From the NCBI GenBank assembly GCA_031216915.1, contig CM062296.1, positions 58,216,584-58,280,583 on the forward strand: 64,000 nt of DNA. The letters run 5' to 3'. Below, one piece after another: positions 32,315 through 42,978 of this stretch. Position 1 is the stretch's first letter. Every line of letters begins with the position of its first letter. Source of the DNA: Pictodentalium vernedei. Lineage: Eukaryota > Mollusca > Scaphopoda > Dentaliida > Dentaliidae. The notes beneath the pieces were generated by a model that was not told the DNA's origin, did not search any database, and saw only the letters and a program-made list of their open reading frames with translations. The translations under genes were made by a program, and so were the position numbers.

Positions 32315-32835
32315 ATTGTGATAATGAAAAATAACTTAGCAATCTACCAGTTAATCTAAAAATACCATAAATATTCATTTTCTTTGAATCAAAGCAAGAA
32401 CAGTTTCTAAATGGAGACTTGATTTGGGTGAGTCTTTCAAGACTCATCACAGGGGGTAGTTTTTTTCATAACAACGCCACGTTGTTTCTCTGTATTAATA
32501 TCTTGATGTTTTCGAGGTTGATTAAATACTTATTGATTGGAATATCTATAGCTGAAATTTAAAGAATGTCTGTATATCTTTGTGAGTAAATAGATATCAC
32601 ATCGTAGGAACGGTTATCTGTGCAATTATTTCCTCGAAAGGAGATTAAACAACGGAGTGGAATTCTGAATTAGACTGGTACCCTGAGTGACAAGAGGATA
32701 TTCTTAATCAGTATATACTGTATAGGGTCATGCGAAGCTCCCAATATGATTTTAGTCCTAATAAAATCGTCTCCTATTGACCTTGTATTTTATCATTAGT
32801 TTTCCGGTACAGGGGACTTGATGATAGAAGACGAG
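32315..32835. other. Unassigned spacer
   Basis: Nothing recognised. Confidence 0.45.
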
Positions 32836-32840
32836 TTTAA

Positions 32841-33083
32841 CCCTTTACCCAACGTAACGGCCAAAACCGGCCAGCGCTATTCTCAAAAATCGCCAATTAA
32901 TTTTCAAAATATTTTCATTTTTTGTCTCAAAAACATAGGTTATGACCCCTCGTTGGAACGAGCTCGTCGAGCTCGTTCCAACGAGGGGTCATAACCTATG
33001 TTTTTGAGACAAAAAATGAAAAAATTTAGTTATTCAAGAATTTTTTTTGCAAGTGTCGTCTGCTTTTCATGTTAGGTCAAGGG
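32841..33083. mobile_element. piggyBac-like MITE family A, copy 5 (best preserved)
   Basis: 243 bp, TTAA at 32837-32840 and 33084-33087. Ends CCCTTTACCCAACGTAACGG and GTTAGGTCAAGGG. The central palindrome of about 130 bp (32920-33040) is nearly perfect. Confidence 0.93.
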
Positions 33084-33087
33084 TTAA

Positions 33088-34040
33088 GGAGGTTCGGCTT
33101 CTAAAAACAATGGTTGAATGAATATCCACAGCTTGAAGAACGATGAGGTCCGATTCAAAGTTCGATTCAATTGGATTTGAAGTTCTCTGAAAGATTCCAT
33201 TCGGGAATTCGAACCTCAATTTGCCATTCGAAGGACCTTCTATTATAACGCCATTTCTGAATATTCTATACATAAACTTCATATTAATTACGCAACGAAA
33301 ACAGTGTCCTTCTCCTTCTCACGACACAAGGGAATCTTACCCTTGAGAAAAGAGCTAAGACACCATTGAATATGACATAGTATTATAGTTTGTGTTTCTT
33401 AATGGGATGTGGGGGCAGGAGGTCTTGCATGGCGTACCATTTTCTTCACTGAATGAGATTTACAGGAAAGTTAACTCCCCTGAATGTTCTATGTTATCAG
33501 TAAATTGGGAATCATATAAGACAATGGAATTTCGAATTGTGAGATATTTATATTATCTATGTGCTCATCATTAAACAGACGTCAGGTATTTTCCTATAGA
33601 ATAGTAAAAAAATACAGAAGCTGCGTTTTTACATTTTTTCACAATCAGTTTGGAAGTGTCACCATTATTCTCTGTTTAGAACAATTTAAAAATAAGAAAA
33701 CGGCGTTTTCACCATCCTTTGATGTTCAGTAATGTTTCTTATATCAACACTGTGCGCATCTTCACATATGATACAGACACGAGTCTTTCCCTTAATATAA
33801 AAGTCAATGGGGTAAGGTTTGCTATTTTATTCCATGGAAATAATAAAAATAACTGATGAGTGTAAAAAACACATGTGCTAAACAACAAGCCAAAGTGGGC
33901 AGTTTCTAAGTTGCTTCCAATTAACTTACCATAAAAAGCCAAGCTTCCTTTTATAACTTTTAAAAAACGAAGAAGAGCTATCTGTTGTTTTCGTGTATTG
34001 AAATAACAAAAACAAAACTCAGTTTCATTTTCTACGGATG
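33088..34040. other. Unassigned spacer
   Basis: No gene supported on either strand. Confidence 0.45.
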
Positions 34041-34106
34041 TCGAGGTGAGTAGTAGTAATTGTGGAGATCGTTCGCGGTTGGAGGAACCGGGGGGTGGGG
34101 GGGAAG

Positions 34107-34307
34107 TGACGTCATGCCACGTGACCTAGTTACGCAATGTTTGGTTGTCATGGTAGCCAGCGTGTGTAGTCATCTTGTGACGTCATCTCCATAGTGATGT
34201 GTAGTGTTAGTGAGCATGCGCAGCGCATATTCTTAGGGTGACACGTGTTTCCGTTGTCCATTTTGTATACTGGTGGTCGCCATCTTGGTTTCTATGGTAG
34301 CACGTGG
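34107..34307. promoter_or_regulatory. Candidate promoter: CRE, E-box, NRF-1-like and YY1-like cluster
   Basis: Within 200 bp lie two full CREs TGACGTCA (34107-34114, 34178-34185), a CACGTG E-box (34118-34123), ACACGTGT (34241-34248), CACGTGG (34301-34307), GCATGCGCAGCGCAT (34214-34228, NRF-1-like) and GCCATCTTGG (34279-34288, YY1-like). This combination is typical of TATA-less metazoan housekeeping promoters. A strong donor-like GAG/GTGAGTAG lies at about 34043-34052 on the plus strand. No attached coding exon was recognised, so the transcript and direction are unknown. Confidence 0.4.
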
Positions 34308-34309
34308 TT

Positions 34310-35045
34310 GCTATAGTACCCAATGGCCTACATCAAGATAGGGATATGTTCGGAGGGTGTGTTCGATTGAACAGGAGTAATTTCCCGATTCGTAGAACTA
34401 CCCCAAACAACCCGACAAGTTTTACTATTTCGAATTCTTTCAGAATCCTATGCTTCTATATATCTATGCAATAGTTTTCGTCTATCTGGCCATGTTCATT
34501 TGTCCTGGACTATACTCCAGTAGAGCCTATCAACTGGAACAGCTTTGCTTATTCTTACTATATTTAAGGAAAGCTGTTTTATTTTTATTTTATTTTTGCA
34601 ACCATAAATTAATATTCATTAAATATTCAATTTGTATCATCGTGAAAAGTGTACACATCACCAGCATATTTGTCTTGCACAGGTGCGAATGAAGTGGGGA
34701 GACAGAAGAATGTTTTCGCCCAATTCATTTCGTCTTTTGCTGGTTCAAAAGCATGTTTTCTAAATCGCTAAAGGTCCAGTATTTACCACTCGGAAAAATA
34801 AAGATTCATGCTAGAGAGAATACTAAGAGTATTTTTTGTAGCCTAAAGTACCCAAAAATTAAGTGACTGAATATAGCAATATGAAACAAAAAATATCCGT
34901 GTGAGTGTACATGAGATGGCTTTGGGGATTTCAGGAAGGAATGAAAATAAGGTTGGCATTTTTCAGGACTGGTAGGGGACGAGATCCTTAATCCTCCCAC
35001 GGCTATCCTACTGGTTCTGCGTAGTCTTAAAAAAAAACAACGTCA
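34310..35045. other. Unassigned spacer
   Basis: An 80-residue hydrophobic frame at 34450-34692 is AT-driven and shows no family motif. Confidence 0.45.
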
Positions 35046-35049
35046 AAAT

Positions 35050-35265
35050 CCTTTACCTAACGCAGACGATATCAAAATTTATTATTTTAAATATCATTTT
35101 TTGGAAGTTTTCAAAACAAAAAAATTCAACAAAACAATATCATTTAAACCCTCATTGGAACGAGCTCGACGAGCTCATTCCAAAGAGGGGTCACATCATA
35201 TGGTTTTGTTGAAATGTTTTGAAAAATAATATTTTTTCAGCTGCTGAATTTGCCTATTTGCAATC
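35050..35265. mobile_element. piggyBac-like MITE family B, copy 3 (reversed, truncated)
   Basis: CCTTTACCTAACGCAGACGA is the right arm of family B in reverse, followed by the GAACGAGCTCGACGAGCTC core and the CAGCTGCTGAATTTG segment of the left arm. The far terminus is missing. Confidence 0.8.
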
Positions 35266-35857
35266 TGTGATCACGAGGTGTCGCAAACTGCACATTACAG
35301 AGACTCCAGTTTTGGTTGTGAAATGCCTATTTATAGAACATATGTCAACCGATGAAGGAAGTTGGAAGCCTTTTGAATTTATAACCAATCAGCATCCCAG
35401 TAATCCAGTTGTACAGAAACGAATGTGTTACCACGACAACCAGTCACAGGCAAGTTTCACACTAAGAAGAAAGTAGTCCAAAATGTTCAACTATGGCCAT
35501 CACTTTGCTATCGCTTTCAACTTCCAGTGGCGGTGGGCGAAGACCTCAACGACCTGTCAACTTTTTAAAGGAACCTGATGCTGGTACTGCCTTCAAATTG
35601 GCTAGCCCTTAAATAGTCCATTGTCACGTTTTCGATTCAAGCGATGCACGTCGAAGAACCATACACCCTCACAGATTCCGATGTCCGGAAGTAGAGGCCC
35701 AATAAGTACCGATAACTAAGGGGCAGGCTCTAATTGCAGACTATACTTGCTGATGCTAATCTTATTTGTTTATGTCTGTCAAACAGACAACCCACTATAA
35801 GAGGCAGACAAAAACTTGCCTGAAGCTCAAATCATCCCATATACCACTCAGCCAATA
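35266..35857. other. Unassigned spacer
   Basis: No gene supported. Confidence 0.45.
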
Positions 35858-35859
35858 TA

Positions 35860-36173
35860 CAATTAAAACTAGAAGTCCTGTCACGAACTGTGCGCTTATC
35901 TAGGCTTAATTGCGCGTAGGAATTGCGCGCCATTGTCATATCGAATGGCGTCCAAAGCACGGCAGGTTCTCCTGATTACTCATAGCAAACACGGGCAATG
36001 TTTCTGCCAATGGACCTCCGGGTTACCCGGAGGTCCATTGGCTGCAACATTGCTTGCGCACAGGCCATATTTACAGTATTTGATAGTCTTACTATGGTCA
36101 TATCGCGTAGATTAACGCGCATATCGACGTGCTATTTATGCGCATTTCAGGACAGGACTTTTGGTTTTAACTG
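35860..36173. mobile_element. TA-flanked MITE family C, copy 6
   Basis: TA at 35858-35859 and 36174-36175. Ends CAATTAAAACTAGAAGTCCT and GGTTTTAACTG. R arm first. Core palindrome about 36013-36040. Confidence 0.88.
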
Positions 36174-36264
36174 TATATATTAGTTGGATGTGTAACGATG
36201 CTTCCTCTCTTCTGAGGCTACAAACCCAGATCCGAAGAAGACTATACTGGCCCATGATGGTATT

Positions 36265-36485
36265 ACGCTCACTTTTGAAGTAACTCACCACTTTCGTAGT
36301 AGCTCGCCACGTTTGAAGTAAAAATCGACCACTTTTGAAGTAGCTCACCACTTTTGCAGTAACAGCCAACTCCTTTGGAAGTAAAATGTGATCTCCACTT
36401 CTGCAGTAACCATCGTCCACTTTTGAAGTAAAAAAACAAGGTCACCACGTTTGAAGTAATATTTGACCACTTTTGGAGTAAACAG
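36265..36485 (-). repeat. Array of the 13-bp motif ACTTCAAAAGTGG (reverse orientation)
   Basis: About ten irregularly spaced copies of CCACTTTTGAAGT with variants (CCACGTTTGAAGT, CCACTTTTGCAGT), separated by short spacers such as AGCTCA or AAAAATCGA. The array at 42550-42830 is the same design in the opposite orientation. Confidence 0.85.
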
Positions 36486-36489
36486 ATTT

Positions 36490-38715
36490 CTCATTTCCCA
36501 TGGCCGTTGAACTTGGAAAATTTTGACCCAATTTTTAATTTTTTTTTTTTTTTGGGGGGGGGGGGGGGCACGAAACGATCTATTTAAACTCAAGTCGTAA
36601 AGTTTGTGCAGAACTGGCCCGAGCTTTCACCAGACTCGGCCCTAACTTGGCTGTTGAACATTTCCGATTCCGTTTTCAGCTCGCCTGAGCGAAGCAAAGG
36701 AGAGATAGTATCTTAACAAAGCTTTACATTTTTCTCCAGAGCCAGTGTATAAACAATGTTGAAACTGAAACTTTCAACAGCTGTTAAGGATAGTATGATG
36801 AAGGTCCTGCACCAAACCCTTTGATGTCTGGTCGAGTGGTATAGTCAGGGTCGAATACTGGGCCGAATGGCTAATGGGATTGAATCTTGGGACCACATCA
36901 ACGAAGGAGTGGTGGACCAGTGGCTGGGCCATGGACAGCCTATGAGGCTGTGCACACTAAAACCTCACAACCTTCCTCCCTTCCCAACTTACATCATTTT
37001 CTCAACTCATGTATATTAAATTATTAAGATTCTCATCAATACTCAGATAGCACGAATTAGTGTAATTTTAGAAACAAAAACATTTCCGCCAGTGGGACCT
37101 CCAACGACTAGTTTCAGTAAGACTACTTACCACCTTAGACCTACATGGGTTGCGAGCTCAGGTAGGCCTACGCTCGTAAGTAGTCTTCCTGGGACTTCTG
37201 GTTCATGGTCAACCCTGAAAGATGTAACGGTAGAAAGAAGTCTTGCAGGTGCTATACTATATATGGCAGGCACGTGGCTCTCAGATTCTTCATCCCTTTC
37301 AACGTTTCCGTCTCTGTCCTTTCAGTCATTTTCTAGACCCCTTCCCCTCAGAAGGTACCTGTACCTCTTACCGTTGCATTTCTGGCTCCGCCACTTTTGG
37401 AATGGGGTGTTGAGCAACTAAGTCTCGAAGGATGATTGGAACGGGGAAGGCTAGGCACGCGACCGAAATATGTGGAGTAGTGGCCCACAAAACCGCGTTA
37501 AGTCGGATCGAGTGGTATTGTCGGGTCGCTGGTCAAGTACTGGGTTGAATGCGTAGTTTGGGTTGGGTAAAACGTGGATATGGGCGTTTGATTCGGGTCG
37601 AATAGGTTGTGGGATGGGGGAGGTTCGGCAACCAGGTCGTCGGAGTTGTGTGTTGACGTCCGTTGATCGTTGTGGGGTATAAGTTTTGGGTTGGGTCACA
37701 TAGATGCGGGAGAGGGGGATCAAGATCAATGGATGGGTATTTAGAGTTTGTGAGCCACCTGGTCGTGGTTGATTCGATGGTTTACAGGAACAGGTCGGGT
37801 GACTGTCACCCTTGGAATGAATGATTGGGGCTGCCCATCGTATATGAAGGTAGGCGATTTATGTTAATGAGTCGTGTTGGATCACTGGATTTTCGAAAGG
37901 TAGGGGTGCTAAGTCACCGAGACAAGTCATGTCGGGCGCCTCTGTCGGTGTGGAGAAAGGTCTCCAAGTTTGTAGGTATGGGTGTTGACAACCGGGTTGT
38001 GGAGTGTCTTTGGGATGAGTAGGCGACTGTGTTAGCAGGCTCTCGGCTAATAGGATCCCCTATGACCACCCCAGTCGGAAATTTTAGTCTTTTCTTTTTA
38101 GAATGTGGGTGCATTTTTCATACACAATTTAGGTTTTTAGGTCGTTTCCTCCATATTTTCGGAATTTTTCAAACGTCCCCCACTCCTTTCTCAGATAGTC
38201 GTCGGGAAGAGTCTGCATTCGGACCCACGTGATATACTTGGGTTGGGGTGGAATCTCTGAACAGGGTCAATGGAACTGACTAGTGGGTCAGGAAGATGAT
38301 GTGATCGGGTTACTTTGACTGGATTTCTGTTATGGGGTCATCGTTAATATGTTGGATCGCCGGGTAGACTACTGGGGGGATCAAACTTTATAGTCAGGTC
38401 ACACATGGGAAGAATGGTAGAGTCGTGTCGTGTTGAGCAACAGGATCGAAGGAGTTGTGTGGTCATATCATCGTGTAGCGGAGAAGGCCCTTCAGGACGA
38501 ACCACATGCAAAGGCCACTACGTCGAGTGGTGAGTGGGGCAGGGCAGGAACAACGAGTCGGAGAGTAAATGTCTTGCTCGTGGTAATTTGTGGACTGCAT
38601 CAACCTCGAAATGTGCGCTGAGGTCGAGTTGTGGGGCAAAACTATGGTTGTTAGGTTACCGTTTCAAGAGAGTTATCAAGGACGGTCATTTGGCTGTCCG
38701 CATTTGTCTTGACGT
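36490..38715. other. Unassigned region, partly degenerate GGGTCG-rich
   Basis: No gene supported. A T/G homopolymer junction lies at about 36540-36569. From about 37490 to 38480 the plus strand is dense in short GGGTCG, GGGTTG and GTCGGG words without a fixed period, like a decayed G-rich tandem array. An imperfect hairpin around GTAAGACTACTTAC is near 37115-37190. Confidence 0.5.
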
Positions 38716-38724
38716 CGCAAGGTA

Positions 38725-39150
38725 TTATCTCGCCGCAGAGAGATAATTAATTCGCTGCGGTGAGATAATTAATTCGCCAAGTCGAGATAAATATTGGAAA
38801 CACAATATTCCTTCCACGTTGGTAACTTACAGGGGACATTCGGCAGCCAAAACTAATTTATCTCGCCGCGGCGAGATAGTAACTTGCAGGGGAGAGAAAA
38901 TTAACTTGCCGCGGTATGTTATTATTCTTTCGCCGCGGCGAGATATCTCGCCTCGACGAAAATATTATCTCACCGCGGCAAATTATCTCGCAGCAGCGAA
39001 ATACATATCTCGCCACGGAGAGATATTATTTCGCCGTGGCCATATATTATCTCGCCGAGCGAGATAATATCTCGCCGAGCGAGATAATATCTCGCCGAGC
39101 GAGATATTATCTCGCCGGGCGAGATAATATCTCGCCGAGGCGAGATAAGT
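38725..39150. repeat. Array of CTCGCC...GGCGAG palindromes
   Basis: About fifteen short palindromes such as ATCTCGCCGCGGCGAGAT and ATCTCGCCGAGCGAGATAAT. The distal part (about 39045-39145) is a regular 20-bp tandem array. The proximal part is irregularly spaced and more diverged. Confidence 0.9.
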
Positions 39151-39159
39151 ATTGACAGC

Positions 39160-40165
39160 CAATGTCCCTTCTACGCTTCCGTACTAACTGACACGTGTGA
39201 GAAAAAAAGCGCTTGCAAATATCGGCAACCGTTCGGACCGTTCTATAATTTTTCTATTATCGCAAGGAGGCCAAAGCCTTGGAACTTTTATTAGCGTAAG
39301 CTTATTAAGTATTTGTCAAGTTTAGCTCATACGGCCAGCTGGTCGGCTCGTAAAGCAAGACGTTTTAAAGCAATCATTTTTATTATATATTTTTATAAGA
39401 TTAATACAGGGTTCAATAATTATTTATACAATTATACACGGTATTTTAGTTACAAGTATGTTACTACAAACATTCCAATCCCTGCATAAGAGTCAGTGCT
39501 CAAAATAACTTGTTTTCTTTGCGAAGCAAAATGCTACGCATTTCCAAAAAATGAATAACATTTTGTAAAAATTACATAGCTATTTTTGTATACCAGAGTT
39601 ATGTTATACTGTTTTATATTGAATTCTTCTAAGTAGATAGAATAGTTTCATCCATTTCTTGGCATTTCCAAATGATCCGCAACACATGAAATATTTACTA
39701 TGTTTTTTTAACTGAACTGCCATTTAAGGGTTGCATGGACTTGTATACTGTTATAAATGGCGTCTTGGTTGTTTAATAGAGTTCTCAAAATGGAAGTTGG
39801 GATTTTTAATTTGATGGGCTTGTAGTTATTTTTAATGGACATTTTATGCAAAATGTTGTAAAAACAGGAAGTATTTAAACCAACAGAACTCATCTTACAT
39901 ATGAAGTTGCTAATGATGCTTGATGGAGAGTTAATCTGAGTTATGCCTGGAATGTTCCACAATCAGAAGTAAAGCATCAGTGAACTAGTTTTCAAATTTG
40001 TTTGCAAATTTTCATTTACATCTTGCGATACAAGATATTCAACTGCAGCCTAATAGGCTGCAGTTGATTATCTTGTATCGCAAACTTCTATACATAATTT
40101 AACATTGTGTAGCTTTTTACATGTTTTGCGTAGCAAAAAGCGACGCGACACCGCTTATTTTGAGT
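39160..40165. other. Unassigned region; possible foldback element
   Basis: GCTCAAAATAACTTG at about 39498 and CGCTTATTTTGAGTC at about 40157 could be worn inverted ends. Between them are a clear hairpin (40022-40082: TTGCGATACAAGAT...CAACTGCAGCC and inverse) and an 84-residue minus-strand frame without recognisable family. Confidence 0.4.
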
Positions 40166-40777
40166 CCGGATAAGAGTATTGCTTTCACCTAAAGGACTGC
40201 TATCCGCAAAAAATATTTTCTTCTTTAGTTGTCCTCGGCCCCTAGGCAGTCCAGTTACTTTCATCAGAAATCGCCCCTATATAAATTTGCAATATATGTG
40301 AGTTTGAAGTTGTGTGGACTAGTCTGATATTACATAAATATATGTTGACAAGTCCCGCAGCAAACAACTGGTGCACTGTCGCAGGTTAAACAGTTTGCAC
40401 CCTACACCTTTCAGAGCACATATTCTATGCACGATTAGGTTAGGCTTCAGAAGCCCATATTTGGCAAAACATTATTGGACGGATTTTTATGAAACTTGCC
40501 TTGACGTTGTTATGGTTAGAGGGTACGGCCGATGGATCTTAGTAGTACAATAAGTATCAGGACATTCGGCAGGGCGTCTATAGAGCTGAAGTCGGTATGA
40601 TATGCCAGTAGGTAGTGTCTCCTCGTTATATATTTTCAGCGGATTGCTCTGTGGTGAAGAATGAATGAAAGGTTTTAGCGCGCCGATTAACTCTCCATCA
40701 AGCATCATTAGCAACTTCATATGTAAGATGAGTTCAGTTGGTTTAAATACTTCCTGTTTTTACAACATTTTGCATTG
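39840..40777. repeat. Inverted repeat pair, about 95 bp, 750 bp apart
   Basis: Left copy 39845-39937 (GCAAAATGTTGTAAAAACAG, TTAAACCAACAGAACTCATC, ATGATGCTTGATGGAGAGTT) is mirrored at 40685-40777 with few mismatches. It may mark the ends of an unrecognised element or a fragment copied in reverse. Confidence 0.8.
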
Positions 40778-40886
40778 GTAATTTGTGATGCTGTGATGGC
40801 ATTGTTGGTCAGTGAATGGTGGGGTATGGTTTGGTAGAGTGGAGTTGGTGGGGTGGAAGTACACTGAGTAATATGCTTCCTGCAAA

Positions 40887-41343
40887 CACACGCTAAAAAC
40901 GTAAGTGTTAAAAAACTTCACTTGAAGTGCTGTATTTAACACTTACTAAGTGCTGAACTAGCACTTTGTTCAAGTGTAGATGTCCCAGAACTTGACAGGT
41001 GTTACAATAATACTACTTCACAAGTGTAATGTCGCGACACTTAAAAGGAAACAACGCAGATGACGCGGATCAGGCTCGAACTCTCGAGCCTGATCCGCGT
41101 CATCTGCGTTGTGTCCTTTTAATTATGTACCCACCAAGCGCAAATCAAATTATGGACGATTCTGGAAGAACTACTAATGCTACACACGTGGGAAGTGCCA
41201 TCCATTCAAGTTTCAAATGTCTGACGATTGTAATGTCTAAGTGCTTAAAGCGTTGCACTTTGAGTGTTAAAATCAAGCCCTAAGAGTTAGAATGGGTTTA
41301 ACACCTGAAAGTGTCATTTTTAACACTTTAGTTTTTAGTGTGC
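40887..41343. mobile_element. Foldback MITE family G, copy 2 (uninterrupted)
   Basis: Ends CACACGCTAAAAACGTAAGT and inverse TTTAGTTTTTAGTGTG. Centre (about 41040-41125) a near-perfect palindrome CTCGAACTCTCGAG within GATGACGCGGATCAGG. A single TTAA at 40936-40939 marks the empty site matching the insertion in copy 1. Confidence 0.88.
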
Positions 41344-41344
41344 A

Positions 41345-41930
41345 GGAATGGCAAATAGTTTGATAATGCGGACGCTTATAAACATTCAAAATTTTGTAAA
41401 GCTTTAAAACCACTTTTTGGTGAGTGTAAATATACCTTAATTTGTTATGTTGAATCAGTGAAATGATACGAAATAAATATGCTGTTCAAAAACATGATTC
41501 TCAATTTATTCTGAGTTTCTACTGTTCCATAAGTAGTAAATATTGAAATATACACCTCCTATTTTGCTGGAAAATGGCAAGAGTTGCCACTGTGTGTCAA
41601 AAAAGATGACAAGTGGATATCTGTTCTATAGTTTTCGTTTCATTTACATGTAAATCTTTATTCTAAGAGGTTTTAATTCATAGCTGTTCAGCCCATTCAG
41701 TCAGACATTTTGTGATTTCCTTGTTTAAGTATAGTGGGAAAATTGGTTGCATTTCTAACAGAGTATTTTATTTTCTGAAATATTAATCGCATGTAAACTA
41801 TAACAGCTTCCGACCGACATCAATTGTCCCCCCCCCCCCACACACACACACACACCCGCGCCGATCCACGACATTCTCGCCCATGAGGAAGAGTGCCGTG
41901 GACTCGACCCAGGTCTGAACTTGCCAGGAA
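41345..41930. other. Unassigned spacer with (C)n/(CA)n tract
   Basis: Nothing recognised except a C10 run followed by ACACACAC at about 41828-41858. Confidence 0.5.
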
Positions 41931-42345
41931 TGCCAATCATATAGATCTACGGATGCTTCATAAGTCCAACACGAAAACCACTAGACCATTGCACACCGTC
42001 AAAAACTATGGCTGGAATTTAGCTTTTTAGATGAAGTCCTCATGATTACTTCGTTCATCTTTCTTTCGGCAGCAGCATGAAACTGTGGAACGCGAATGCT
42101 TTAGTACGACGAAAGTGCTGTGGATGGCCGCAGATGAAGACTTGCACGGGCTTGTGCGTGTTTTTCAAATGACACAATCATGTTTTAGAGGAATTTAGAA
42201 TGTTGGTTTCTGATCCCCCACCGAGATTTGAATCCTCAGCAACACCGCCTGGCAATCAGGAGTTCAGCGCCTAAACCACTAGACCATTGCACAACGTCAA
42301 AAAAGATGACTGGAGTCTCGCCTTTTAGATGAAGTCTTCATGATT
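41930..42345 (-). mobile_element. Two minus-strand tRNA-like (SINE-head) sequences in tandem
   Basis: Each copy, read on the minus strand, has ATGAAGACTTCATCTAAAAG-like leader, then TGTGCAATGGTCTAGTGGTT (an A-box region), and a B box (GGATTCAAATCTC near 42225-42237, and GGGTCGAGTCC near 41895-41910). The first acceptor strand has no 3' partner, so these are tRNA-derived elements rather than working tRNA genes. They differ from the V-domain-like SINEs elsewhere in the window. Confidence 0.55.
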
Positions 42346-42392
42346 GACGGACGGACGGACGGACGGACGGACGGACGGACGGACGGACGGAC
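42346..42392 (+). repeat. (GGAC)n microsatellite
   Basis: About 12 perfect tetranucleotide units directly next to the tRNA-like repeat. Confidence 0.97.
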
Positions 42393-42549
42393 ATAAAACC
42401 GATATATTGATCCAGATGTAAGATGCCATCGTGGGGATAAAAGCAAAAGGAGTTTAGGTAAATAGAAAACTCCAGCCAAATTCTGACAGTTTCGTGCACA
42501 AAAAATGAAATGAACAAACTTTGAGTCAAAATGTTCTTAGTCCCACAGC

Positions 42550-42830
42550 CACGAGAGAAGGGATTTTTTTAAATCAAAAGTGGTCAAATACCACTTCAAA
42601 AGAGGTGACCTTGTTCTTTTACTTCAAAAGTGGACGATGCTTACTGCAAAAGTGGATACCTAATTTTACTTCAAAAGTGGGCGACGGTTACTACAAAAGT
42701 GGTGAGCTACTTCAAAAGTGGTCAATTTTTACTACAAAAGTGGTGAGCTGCTACAAAAGTGGTCAATTTTTACTTCCAAAGTGGTGAGCTGCTACAAAAG
42801 TGGTCAGTTACTTCAAAAGTGGGCGTAATA
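42550..42830 (+). repeat. Array of the 13-bp motif ACTTCAAAAGTGG
   Basis: About fourteen copies of ACTTCAAAAGTGG or ACTACAAAAGTGG with spacers GTGAGCT or TCAATTTTT. Same design as 36265-36485 but opposite orientation, 6 kb away. Confidence 0.9.
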
Positions 42831-42978
42831 AGTGTAACCAGTCCTTGTGTTGGGTTGAGAAAACAACAAGCTGGTAGGTAAAGTGGGTTCAGTTTATTGT
42901 CATCAAATCGTGTCAACTAATCATCACAACACACTGAATTCTACAAGTAAAAACATTACAAACTTCTCAATATATATA

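Noticed and set aside
38819..39155. Open frames rich in SRRGE and ISPRR repeats
   Set aside because: Arise from the CTCGCC palindrome array on the plus strand; no start, no family.
42346..42392. Proline/serine/valine-repeat protein (RPSVRPSV)
   Set aside because: A (GGAC)n microsatellite read on the minus strand.
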